Positions 17,601 to 25,272 of a DNA stretch of 64,000 nt are shown in pieces. The translations under genes and the position numbers were made by a program. The stretch is from J038 sp034437535 (GTDB lineage: Bacteria > Chloroflexota > Anaerolineae > Aggregatilineales > Phototrophicaceae). Positions within the stretch are counted from its first letter, which is position 1, and each line of letters starts with the position of its first letter. Under the pieces are notes generated by a model that made no database searches, had not been told where the DNA came from, and was given only the letters and a program-made list of their open reading frames with translations. The stretch spans positions 9,427-73,426 of the forward strand of contig DAOTTZ010000073.1 in assembly GCA_034437535.1 (NCBI GenBank), given 5' to 3'.

Positions 17601-19204
17601 CTGCGGAGCATCGCGCCCCAATCTTTCAACGGGCTATCGTCCAGATAATCAGGCCGGTAGGCACTGCTACGCTGGGGGAAGTAGATGCTGTAATAACTGG
17701 TGACTGTCTCCACGCCGGAAGCGGCCCGCCCATACAAACGCGCTCCATCCAGCGCGGTGAGTACATCCCGCGCCGCCGCCACCAGTTCCGGCGAACTGCT
17801 GTTTGCGATGACCTGTTGCATCAGGTTGCCCAGGTCTACGGTCGAGTCGTCGCCGATAAACGCGCTGTAAGTATAGGCGTTGGCGCGGGCCTGCCCCAGG
17901 GCGATGCTATGCAAGAGTGGATCTTGCTGGAAGACCGCCGCGAACGCATCAACCGCCTGTGTGATGGGATCAATCGCGTTCAGGTCGATCACGGCATGAT
18001 TCAAAAACAACCGGTCAATGCCAGAGCGTAAGCGGATGTCCACGTCGATATAACGGTCGATCAACGTCGCGCCTAATTCGGCCATCGGTTGGTCGGGGTC
18101 TGCCCGCAAGCCTTCGGTAAACAGCGTCATATCCAGGGCCGGGTTGACCACGATCTCCGGCGAAGCGAACGACACATCGAAGAACGGGGCCATCGCCGCG
18201 TGATACTCGACACTGCCCATGCTACAGGCATCGTTAATCAACAGGTCAAGCCGCTGAACCCCGGTGGCGTCACGGGCGGTCGCCAGGGCCTTCTGCACAT
18301 CCGGCACAGACATCAACGAGTACAGGCCGGTCTCGTCGCTGACGATGCCGCGCCAGCCCGCCCCATGACTGGCAAACGCCAGCGCGTAACGCTCCGCCGG
18401 GTAGGTCGTCATGGCCCACACCAGGAATTGCGCCAGTGTCTCGCCGTCGCCAGTATCCAACACACCCAGGTCGGCCAGTGGCTCGCTATCCAACGTGGCG
18501 ATCTCCCGCTCATCTGCATCACCAGAGACATCCGCGCTGATTTCAAACAGGCGGGCAGATTTCCAGTCGTCGTTGGCGGTGGCAAATTGCGGACTGCGAT
18601 CTAACAGCGCGACCACCCGCACCGTCTCATCACTGCCACCCGCCACCTCGAACTCGTCCAGGTCGTTCATGACGCTGGCTTCCAGGTCGGTATCCCCGCC
18701 ATAATACGCCAGCACCGTCCACTCAGCGCGGGGGCGTGGTTCCATCTGCGGGAAGCCAGCAGAGGCCAGGCTCTCCGGCGTGACGTCATAAATCGCCTGT
18801 TCGGTCAGGCTCACCGGCGGGGATACCAGATATTCCAGCCGGAAGTCACCGACCGTATCCCCCCCGGTGACGCCAAAACGGGTCGCGATGACCGTGTATT
18901 CCCCGGCAGGGGCCTGCACAAACGTGATCTGAGAGTCCAGGTCGCCGGTGGCGCGGTCGTCGTTCTCGTCGATGATGTTGCCGTTGGCATCTACCAGATA
19001 AAGAAACGGATCCAGGTTACCGTTGATCGCAGACATGCGAATCTGTATGGTACTCCCCGCTTCGTCTTCCGCGACGAAAATAGGAATCTCGACGAACGGT
19101 TGCTCATCGCGGATCGTACCGAGGATCGGTTCACCCTGGCGGTCAACCGGGGCCAGGCCGAGTAAAAACACACTGAGAAACACAAGCCAGAATCGACGGA
19201 TCAT
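14609..19204 (-). CDS. Giant secreted clostripain-type (C11) cysteine peptidase, 1531 aa
   Basis: Begins with a signal peptide (IRRFWLVFLSVFLLGLAP). Residues ~25-128 form a PPC-like beta-sandwich (LDPFLYLVDANGNIIDENDD, AGEYTVIATRFG). Residues ~160-560 are a C11 caspase-fold peptidase: WTVLAYYGGDTDLE, then catalytic His280 in FASHGAGW and Cys327 in INDACSMGSVEY. Long beta-rich regions follow (~560-1250). An SH3-like segment (VVTAVGRSDDGEWLRVQVP) is near 1280, and an acidic, Ala-rich C-terminus (EEEAEEDPAEEAP) ends the protein. Clostripain itself is about one third of this length. Probably secreted or wall-associated; self-processing is common in the family, but no processing site can be identified. 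Its paralogue lies upstream, separated by a terminator. Confidence 0.88.
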   Translation of the reverse strand: MIRRFWLVFLSVFLLGLAPVDRQGEPILGTIRDEQPFVEIPIFVAEDEAGSTIQIRMSAINGNLDPFLYLVDANGNIIDENDDRATGDLDSQITFVQAPAGEYTVIATRFGVTGGDTVGDFRLEYLVSPPVSLTEQAIYDVTPESLASAGFPQMEPRPRAEWTVLAYYGGDTDLEASVMNDLDEFEVAGGSDETVRVVALLDRSPQFATANDDWKSARLFEISADVSGDADEREIATLDSEPLADLGVLDTGDGETLAQFLVWAMTTYPAERYALAFASHGAGWRGIVSDETGLYSLMSVPDVQKALATARDATGVQRLDLLINDACSMGSVEYHAAMAPFFDVSFASPEIVVNPALDMTLFTEGLRADPDQPMAELGATLIDRYIDVDIRLRSGIDRLFLNHAVIDLNAIDPITQAVDAFAAVFQQDPLLHSIALGQARANAYTYSAFIGDDSTVDLGNLMQQVIANSSSPELVAAARDVLTALDGARLYGRAASGVETVTSYYSIYFPQRSSAYRPDYLDDSPLKDWGAMLRSYFNAITPRLWVVEDSVTTYHPPIAPEVTVTRVYPDVSSSAFPPTISVEVVGRRIASGALTIDRVENGQTYRLVETPILTEVLAEGGAALVNNWRAGVDQAIFNWLPLELPVVSDGETNSPEFLRRSGDTASLEGRYRETLDDEWQDVSVVFDLEGETQTVISRGRTGALATIEIPSGSEFQVYRYLATPDGELKPEPGTRYIWPAQGLSWRNEPTASGTYQLGFLVRAFGGVSGFDSTRIEVDNAAYDESLLGYADIDLGINFQRPAGWSPVIDQGNWLTSSSPDGDATLNVYYFRALDNVYAIKEEVQKRYGIDQSTYSEVYRGHDDIAVIFGYQYQLDDGSTWTGEAVAFHRETAQGGRGLVFTVDTRDGSTQAAQRETLFDNYLNSIAFFDAERLADLDTSRWRYEFLERRIPYPMRNQWRVAAEGDWTVYTPPNEPRRLVAVAGLPGEDTRAALDDLLFQYGVNRETAQFRLYNGEYHDWETAQYSVNRDGVDVIGRIYVAKINNRLYGLRFETPDNAIADEVIRYTFEPILDGFAPPGSSSYAAGNRNAFVKSALVSANDICRDSGWNTVCYVGQQDEALRAIYVEDGDIVPREVTDTAPVERMLGFQVGVLPDGSFDPFSVAVLTLQANLPDDNADESIQLIVFGGATVFNRSVLEGGQVPEIQMIVHPDTRELTDRINMRRVPASDAFVNGAFGIDDVVTAVGRSDDGEWLRVQVPNDPSRTGWVRRTLLLPEGINPAIITFDDYNAWQSLPLSNPNRPHWQTMQSVEIQLAEESQSGAALNGVLIQTTPSDEIINLEINGAVFEIAGGSMFFWRGSFNDLETVSTAEQDDVFDDTVARRRPSGWESEVLSGSVRIQLADTGSDIQRPTTVTGVAGTSVQFDSAIGNQLQLQNADVGSGSLGSTISETFTLLPARFTDEEIAELLANQDAVNALELGETSAISEFFLSEAAIEGGLSEDALFDFLFDDFEEEAEEDPAEEAPAEEASSE

Positions 19205-19287
19205 AAGGTTACTTCACTCCTATACAACAGCTACGCCCCATTATAGAGGACAAGCAGAGGATGATGTGCAAAATTCCATATATTTTT

Positions 19288-19323
19288 CAGAAAAAGCAAA
19301 ACGCACCCGTTGCCGGGTGCGTT
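19288..19323 (-). terminator. Rho-independent terminator after the 1317-aa C11 peptidase gene
   Basis: Perfect 10-base stem AACGCACCCG (19300-19309) / CGGGTGCGTT (19314-19323) with a TTGC loop. On the minus strand the stem is followed by TTTTGCTTTTTC. It lies 25 bases beyond the stop at 19348, so the two protease genes are likely separate transcription units. Confidence 0.85.
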
Positions 19324-19347
19324 CTACATGGCAGATGTGCCAGAGGA

Positions 19348-22300
19348 TTATTCACCAATATCAACCAGGCACAACCGTTCTTCATTATCCGGGTTGCCCG
19401 CTTCATAATTTGCCGGGTCAATCGGGCGGACGGTCAGGCAGGTGGCGATGGGTGTGTTATTCTGCAACACCTGGAAGGTGCGGCCCGGTTCTTCACTCGT
19501 CCAGAACGTGTTGCGGGTGGCACCGAAGCCCTGACGGAACGCGCAGATCTCCGCCGGGTATTCATCAGCCGATAGCTCAAAGTAACCGTTGGCCCACAAC
19601 TGATAGCAATCTTGCGGGCGGACGGAACTGGTATCACCGACGACGAAATTCGCGGTCGGATAGGTATGCAGTACGCCGCTATTTACCTCATTGGTCTCGT
19701 ACTGCACAAACTCTAACTGGCTGATGTCGATGTTGTTGTTCGGCAGGCGGTTGTACAACACCACCGAGCGACCATCATAGCGCAGGAGCAGATCCGGCTC
19801 GGTATCATCCGCCGCATTGATCTGCGATGGGCCGAGGTTGACGATATTGGGGCGCACACCCAGCACCTCAAGCGGCTGTTCTTGGATGCGATACCCATCG
19901 ACAATCGGCTCGATAACACTGTTCATGGTCAACAGGCCGTCTTCATCGGCGGGCACCTGTGCCCACACCGCATAGACTTGCTGGTTCGCTAGCGTCACAT
20001 AAAGCCGCCCGCGCACCGTCTCACCGGCGTCTGTTTCCCCCTGGAAGATGATCGACGACCAGGTGGCATAAGCCCCGGTATAGGTCAGTTCATTCGCGAT
20101 GATCTCGATTTCCTGGTATTGTGGGGCAATCTCCCGATCAAACAGATCCTGGGCGGCGGTGGGCCGGTCAAAGCGGGTATCCCGCACGAAGACCCCTTCG
20201 GCCAGGAACGTCAGCGGTGCTTCCTCCGCCGGACGCCATGTGCTCCACACCGTCACGTCCGAGATCTCGTCTAAGGCCCAATCCAGGCGCATGGGATGCT
20301 CGGTGTTTTCGATGGCGGCGTCAATCACCCAGTTGCCGGTATCCGCCGCATCGACTTCTGCCGGGTCGAAACGGTCGAAATTGTTCAGCAAGTCGGTATA
20401 GATCGCGTCCAGGTCATCCGGTGTGCCGTTCGTCTCCGCCGCGAAGATCAAACCGGGTGGGAAGACAGTCGGCAGGAAGCTGGTAAAGCCCCGCCCGCGG
20501 AAGACTTCGCCATCCAGCGTATGGAAGTAGTCGAACTCTAACGCTGGCTCGCCATCCGGCAGGGTGATCTCGCGGACTTCCAGGTCGTTATCCACTTCCA
20601 GCTCATAGAACGCGACGACCGCATCGATCAAGGCGCGGTCATTGTCTTCGGCCTCCACCGAGGCTCCGGTCAGGTCACCAAAGATGGTGATGTTGGCCTG
20701 TTGATCTGGGCTGAGTGACCGGAAGAAGTTGTTCGCGCCGTCGAAATCCGGGAACGTCCAATCACCAGGGGTGGTCAACACGTACCCCAGGCCCTTGTTC
20801 AACCGCCCGATCAGATCAGGATCGACGCCATCGTTATTGACGGTGATGTCGATGGTGGCGGTGTCTTCCACCCCGCCGGAAGCGCGAATGGTCAGGCCGA
20901 TGCTGTATTCCCCGCTGGGGGCTGGCACATACTCCAACCGCAGGCCGTCATCCGGCACGATGTATTGATTGCCGATCTGCGGGCGCGTGCGGCCATCCGG
21001 CGTGACGAAATACGTCAACGACTCAAAGATAGCCCCCGGCGGAATATCGACCGCCGCCGTCGAACCGGTCTCCGGGTCTTGAGAGATGGCCTGGCTAAAG
21101 TCCCCCGTCACACGGTCAAACAACAGGGTAACCGGTGTCCATTCGCCGTCGTCGCTCACGCGGTAATTCCCCTCCAACGAGGCGACTTCTTCACCCAGGT
21201 TGAAGTTTTCCAGGTTGGCGTTATCCTGGCCGACAAGTTGTTGCAGGCGCACTTCCCAGAAGACCGGGGTCGTCTCTACGCCCTGGTTCCATTGGTTGAT
21301 GAAAACCTGCCGCCCGTCGTCGGTGGTGCGCGGCACCAGCAACCGCTCGGTGAACAGGCGCACCCGCGTACCATCCGGGTTTAGCTGGTCTACCACTTGC
21401 GTCCCGCTGGAGATATTGCGCCCGACGATCTCGATGTCGATCAAGAGCGATGTCTGCGTGCTGATCTCCCCGCCGGGGATGATGTTGGTCACCTGGAGGT
21501 CGGGGGCAATCGGGTCATGGAAGTTGAAGGTCGCTTCGCCGATGTCCCACACGACCGGGGTCGCACTGCTGTAATAAGCACGGAGCATCGCACCCCATTG
21601 CGGATACTGGCCCAGCGCGAAGTACTCCGGTTCGAAATCGCTGGCATTGGCCGGGAAGTAGATGTTGTGATAGGTGTTGACGTTCTGCGCGACGAACGCG
21701 CCGCCGTCGGTATGCTGAACCGCACTTTCCAGCGCGTTGATGACGGTCTGGGCCTTATCGACAAATTCCGCATTTTCCACCGGGTCTAAGATTTGGATCG
21801 TCAGGCTCATCAAACTGCCCAGGTCGATCAATTCGTCGTCCCCGGCATACCCGGAGTAAACATAAGCGTCATCCCGTGCCTGCCGCAAGACCGGCATCCG
21901 CGTGGCCGGGTCTTCCCGCACAAAGGCCGCAAAGTCGTTCACAGCGTCAGTCACCGCGCCGAAGCGCGTCAGGTCGGTGACGACGCTCGTCAAATATGCT
22001 GATTCCGGGCCAGGGCGCAACTGCACATCTTCATTGATGTAACGATCCGAAAGGCTGGCGGCAATGGCCTGCACCACCGGGTCTGCCGCTTCCAGCACGG
22101 TCACACCTTCCGCGTCGGCCTCATCTACGGCTTCGGCTTCGCCTTCGGCTACTTCTGCGACACCGGGCAAGACGAACTCACCAATCGCGGCGGCGTTCAG
22201 TTGCTCGGTGAACAAGGCCATATCATGCGCCGGCTTGACCACGATCTCCGGTGAGGCAATCGAATATTGGAAGTAATTCGACATCAAATTGTGATACTCG

Positions 22301-23301
22301 ACACTCGCCATATAGCAGGCATCGTTAATCACCAGGTTAAAGCGTTCTTGCCCGGCGGCCTCTTGCGCCAGCCGAAAGGCTTCTTCTAATTCCGGCAGGG
22401 AGATGTCGTCCTTATCCGACGTATAATCAGAGACGACGCCACTCCACGCGACACCATGACTGGCAAACGCCACCACATAATTCTGCGCCGGGTAATTGTT
22501 GATGCCCCACACCAGGAATTGGGCTAGCAGTTCGCCATCACCGGAGTTAACGTCTTCGCCCAGGTCGGCCAGCAAGGTGGATGATAAGGTGATCTCGTCG
22601 CCGTCGCTGGTATCGGCGGTCACTTCGTACAACCGCGTCCCGATCCAGTCGTCATCGTATTGTTCAAAGCCAGGGCTACGGTCAAGCAAGACGACGATTC
22701 GCACGTTATCAGTCGTGCCGCCGGCCTCTTCAAATTCCTTGAAGTCCTCGATGATGTCGCCCTCAAGGTTGTTATCCGCACCATAATAAGCCAGGATGGT
22801 GTAAGCCCCTTCGGGCTGAGGATCCGCCGCCGGGAAGTTTGACGATTGCAACGCGGCGTCATCTACGTTGAAGTCCACCGCACTGGTATCGGTGGTTTGC
22901 GTCTCAATCGTCAGCGCGAATTCACCTTCCTCAGTGCCTTCGATCACCTTAAAGCGGGTGGCGATCACGCGATACATCCCGGCATCAATGGCCGGGAAGA
23001 CAATGCGCGAAGACAGGTCGCCATCGGCCCGGTCGTCATTTTCCGCCAGGACGGTCCCGTCTTCCGCCAGCAGAAAGAGCAGGGTATCCAACGACTCGTC
23101 AGGATCCGCCGCACTCATATCGACAATGAGCGTCTGGCCGGTCTCCGTCACTTCGAAGACATATTCGACAAACGGTGTGTCATCACTGATTTCGCCGGTC
23201 ACGCTGATGGGTAGGGCGGCGGCGTCCTCCCCCTGGGCAACCACACCAATCGCGCTGACGGCCAGCACCAGCAATGCCAGCAATAAAAATCTCACTTTCA
23301 T
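19348..23301 (-). CDS. Giant secreted clostripain-type (C11) cysteine peptidase, 1317 aa (paralogue)
   Basis: Start placed at ATG 23301 because GGAGG lies 8 bases upstream; an in-frame ATG 75 bases earlier lacks a ribosome-binding site and would bury the signal peptide KVRFLLLALLVLAVSAIGV. Domain order matches the neighbour: a PPC-like sandwich (~30-135, LFLLAEDGTVLAENDDRADG), C11 peptidase (~165-610) with TILAYYGADNNLE, His282 in FASHGVAW and Cys329 in INDACYMASVEY, then ~700 residues of beta-rich repeats. An Ala/Glu-rich insertion (VAEVAEGEAEAVDEADAEG) sits within the peptidase region and is absent from the paralogue. The C-terminus has several Cys (CYQLW, EICAFR, CLTV, LCLV), suggesting disulfides outside the cell. 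Substrate unknown. Confidence 0.88.
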   Translation of the reverse strand: MKVRFLLLALLVLAVSAIGVVAQGEDAAALPISVTGEISDDTPFVEYVFEVTETGQTLIVDMSAADPDESLDTLLFLLAEDGTVLAENDDRADGDLSSRIVFPAIDAGMYRVIATRFKVIEGTEEGEFALTIETQTTDTSAVDFNVDDAALQSSNFPAADPQPEGAYTILAYYGADNNLEGDIIEDFKEFEEAGGTTDNVRIVVLLDRSPGFEQYDDDWIGTRLYEVTADTSDGDEITLSSTLLADLGEDVNSGDGELLAQFLVWGINNYPAQNYVVAFASHGVAWSGVVSDYTSDKDDISLPELEEAFRLAQEAAGQERFNLVINDACYMASVEYHNLMSNYFQYSIASPEIVVKPAHDMALFTEQLNAAAIGEFVLPGVAEVAEGEAEAVDEADAEGVTVLEAADPVVQAIAASLSDRYINEDVQLRPGPESAYLTSVVTDLTRFGAVTDAVNDFAAFVREDPATRMPVLRQARDDAYVYSGYAGDDELIDLGSLMSLTIQILDPVENAEFVDKAQTVINALESAVQHTDGGAFVAQNVNTYHNIYFPANASDFEPEYFALGQYPQWGAMLRAYYSSATPVVWDIGEATFNFHDPIAPDLQVTNIIPGGEISTQTSLLIDIEIVGRNISSGTQVVDQLNPDGTRVRLFTERLLVPRTTDDGRQVFINQWNQGVETTPVFWEVRLQQLVGQDNANLENFNLGEEVASLEGNYRVSDDGEWTPVTLLFDRVTGDFSQAISQDPETGSTAAVDIPPGAIFESLTYFVTPDGRTRPQIGNQYIVPDDGLRLEYVPAPSGEYSIGLTIRASGGVEDTATIDITVNNDGVDPDLIGRLNKGLGYVLTTPGDWTFPDFDGANNFFRSLSPDQQANITIFGDLTGASVEAEDNDRALIDAVVAFYELEVDNDLEVREITLPDGEPALEFDYFHTLDGEVFRGRGFTSFLPTVFPPGLIFAAETNGTPDDLDAIYTDLLNNFDRFDPAEVDAADTGNWVIDAAIENTEHPMRLDWALDEISDVTVWSTWRPAEEAPLTFLAEGVFVRDTRFDRPTAAQDLFDREIAPQYQEIEIIANELTYTGAYATWSSIIFQGETDAGETVRGRLYVTLANQQVYAVWAQVPADEDGLLTMNSVIEPIVDGYRIQEQPLEVLGVRPNIVNLGPSQINAADDTEPDLLLRYDGRSVVLYNRLPNNNIDISQLEFVQYETNEVNSGVLHTYPTANFVVGDTSSVRPQDCYQLWANGYFELSADEYPAEICAFRQGFGATRNTFWTSEEPGRTFQVLQNNTPIATCLTVRPIDPANYEAGNPDNEERLCLVDIGE

Positions 23302-23392
23302 AAAATGGCCTCCGTAAAATCTGGGCATAGATGATCTGTTGATGATTGATAAATCATACCATACAGTCAGGAGCATGGCCGCGTTTTTTGGT

Positions 23393-23426
23393 AAAAAAAA
23401 ACTAGGAGATGGTTATCCCCTAGTTT
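23393..23426 (-). terminator. Rho-independent terminator after the small secreted protein gene
   Basis: Stem AAACTAGG (23399-23406) / CCTAGTTT (23419-23426), with inner GAT/ATC pairs around a GGTT loop. On the minus strand the stem runs straight into a T8-9 tract. It lies 42 bases beyond the stop at 23468. Confidence 0.85.
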
Positions 23427-23467
23427 GATTTCGTTACAAACTGTGTCATCTGCACAGATGGGTGTGA

Positions 23468-24046
23468 CTATCCACCCCAACCAGAGCAGGAGCTATTGCA
23501 CAGGCCACGTTGTTCACTCAGGCGGGCTTCGCGGCCAACCACCAGGTTGCTGATGAATTCGCTGTCCATCGTGATCAGCATGCTACCGGTCTCAAATTCC
23601 GGCAGGACGTATTCATTGGTCTTGTCATCAATCTCGATACCTTCGGCTTCGAAGATGATGTAGGTCACGATACCGCTATCGGTGTCGAAATCCGGCATAC
23701 CGATGGTCGCTTCAATGCGAATTTCGTCCAGGTCGATGACGGCTTCGCCCATCAGACCGGCTTCTGCATCCCCTTCGAAGAAAGCCCAGTCGCTCACCAG
23801 TTCGATCAACGGGTAGTTGTAGGTCGTCATGGTTTCGCCCATGATGATCGACGGGGCGAAATCAGTCGGGGAAATAATGTCGAGCGCAAGCTCACCAGCT
23901 TCGTTGACGTAAAGGACACTGCCTTCACCAAGCGTAACGGCGATCAAGCCGCTCTCGTCTTCTTCGGCGACATCATCCTGTGCGGCGACCGGAGCCACCA
24001 TCACAGCCAAGATCAAGACCAGGATAAGTGCTAATGTACGTTTCAT
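23468..24046 (-). CDS. Small secreted protein of unknown function with Cys-rich tail
   Basis: Start taken at ATG 24046, where KRTLALILVLILAVMVAPVAAQ is a clear signal peptide; the in-frame ATG 48 bases upstream has no good ribosome-binding site and would precede the signal. The mature part (~170 residues) is acidic and beta-strand-rich, with no family I recognise. It ends in LCNSSCSGWGG, a short Cys-Ser-Gly tail directly before the stop. It has its own terminator (23393-23426). The next gene downstream is the C11 peptidase, so it might be a substrate or partner, but nothing in the sequence proves this. Confidence 0.7.
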   Translation of the reverse strand: MKRTLALILVLILAVMVAPVAAQDDVAEEDESGLIAVTLGEGSVLYVNEAGELALDIISPTDFAPSIIMGETMTTYNYPLIELVSDWAFFEGDAEAGLMGEAVIDLDEIRIEATIGMPDFDTDSGIVTYIIFEAEGIEIDDKTNEYVLPEFETGSMLITMDSEFISNLVVGREARLSEQRGLCNSSCSGWGG

Positions 24047-24324
24047 TGGGATAAATCCTTTGATTATCTCATTGTGCGTTCTGGGTTTCAGCATTTATAG
24101 TGTACATCAGGTATAAAGCACCACACAATAAGATATATAGATTTTTTTACGAAAATTATCTGAAAAATTGGTTTGTTTCCATTCAAAAACGTGTTTTTTC
24201 AATAAGAAAACGAAATTATTTATGCTTTCTAAATGGAATCATAAGGTTTAACCGGCTGAACCGGGCGCAAAGCGCGTTAAACTACTATAATCATCGTCCG
24301 CACACCAACCAAACAGAGGATCGC
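24047..24324. other. AT-rich intergenic region between divergent genes
   Basis: 278 bases with no supported gene. Roughly 24110-24245 is strikingly AT-rich (runs such as TTTTTTTAC and AAAACGAAATTATTTATG) compared with the GC-rich surroundings. TATAAT at 24286-24291 is a plausible -10 for the TIR gene at 24325, but no good -35 is visible. The frame is open and continuous with the TIR gene, yet the implied peptide is Lys/Arg/Phe/Tyr-rich and unlike any TIR N-terminus, so I treat it as non-coding. Confidence 0.6.
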
Positions 24325-25272
24325 ATGTCGCGCATTTTTATCTCCTACCGGCGGGATGATACCCGCGCTATCACCGGGCGCATCCACGACCGGCTCGAAA
24401 TCGCCTTCGGGGATGACAACGTATTCAAAGACGTAGACGACATCCCGCCCGGCTCAGATTTTCGGCAGGTGTTACGGCACGCCATCGACGAGTGTAACGT
24501 CGTCCTGGCGGTCATCGGCCAACGCTGGCTAAACGCGATCACCGCCAGCGGCACCCGCCGCCTGGATGATCCTGACGACTTCGTGCGCTTTGAACTGGCC
24601 GTCGCACTCAAACGAGACGACATGATCGTGATCCCGGTGTTGGTCGATGGCGCGATGATGCCCGGCCCCACCGACCTACCGGCAGAGATCCGCCCGTTGG
24701 CCTTTCGAAACGCGGTCGTTGTGCGCCATGATCCCGACTTCCGCCGGGATATTGACCGCCTGGTGGAGCAATTGAACCGCATCGTCACCGGGCAGATTAG
24801 CACCGTCCGGGCGACGACCACCGCCGAGATGAAACCCCCGCCGGAATATCAAGCCCAGGGCCGGGGCCTGCCGCTGGTTTGGGTGGCTTCCGCCGTACTG
24901 GTGATCGGCGCGTTGATCGCGCTGGGGGTGCTGGCCGCCACCCAGAGCCAGGCCCCCACCGCCCCGCCCACGCTTTCCATCGAAGACCGCCAGATACGCT
25001 ATGAGACCTACGCCACCCAGGTTGCCGCCGGGGAGGTGCCGCTGGGGTGGGTGCCCGGCACGGATCTCGTCGTGCTGGAAGCCGCCAACACCTACAGCAA
25101 TCACACCGAGAACGCGACTGTTACCGCATCCTACCAAGCCGGGGAGCGAGTCGAAGTGCGGTCGCAGAGTCCGTATTTCTTCCTGGCGCAAGATGGCCGG
25201 TTGTGGTTCATGGTCGGCGTCGATGGGCGCGAAGGCTGGATGGACTCCAACCTGCTCCGCCTGTCGAATTAA
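24325..25272 (+). CDS. Membrane-anchored TIR protein with extracytoplasmic SH3-like domain
   Basis: Start set at ATG 24325, preceded by AGAGGA. Residues 1-155 are a TIR domain (IFISYRRDD, VFKDVDDIPPGSDF, DFVRFELAVAL with Glu90 at the catalytic position, MIVIPVLVDGA). After a Pro-rich linker a single TM helix spans ~183-205 (LVWVASAVLVIGALIALGVL). Residues ~215-315 form a small beta domain resembling bacterial SH3 (VRSQSPYFFLAQDGRLWFMV, REGWMDSNLLRL), presumably outside the cell. This gives an outward sensor or wall-binding part joined to an inward TIR. It converges on the TIR-DarT gene and their stops share TTAA (25269-25272). Confidence 0.87.
   Translation: MSRIFISYRRDDTRAITGRIHDRLEIAFGDDNVFKDVDDIPPGSDFRQVLRHAIDECNVVLAVIGQRWLNAITASGTRRLDDPDDFVRFELAVALKRDDMIVIPVLVDGAMMPGPTDLPAEIRPLAFRNAVVVRHDPDFRRDIDRLVEQLNRIVTGQISTVRATTTAEMKPPPEYQAQGRGLPLVWVASAVLVIGALIALGVLAATQSQAPTAPPTLSIEDRQIRYETYATQVAAGEVPLGWVPGTDLVVLEAANTYSNHTENATVTASYQAGERVEVRSQSPYFFLAQDGRLWFMVGVDGREGWMDSNLLRLSN

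Noticed and set aside
15092..19185. Long antisense frames opposite the 1531-aa peptidase gene (for example 425 codons)
   Set aside because: GC-rich genes commonly leave long open antisense frames; the peptides are Arg/His/Pro-rich with no domain, signal or ribosome-binding site.
24100..24324. N-terminal extension of the membrane TIR protein by 75 codons
   Set aside because: AT-rich stretch, Lys/Arg-heavy peptide, no ribosome-binding site; TIR domain and a good site start at 24325.
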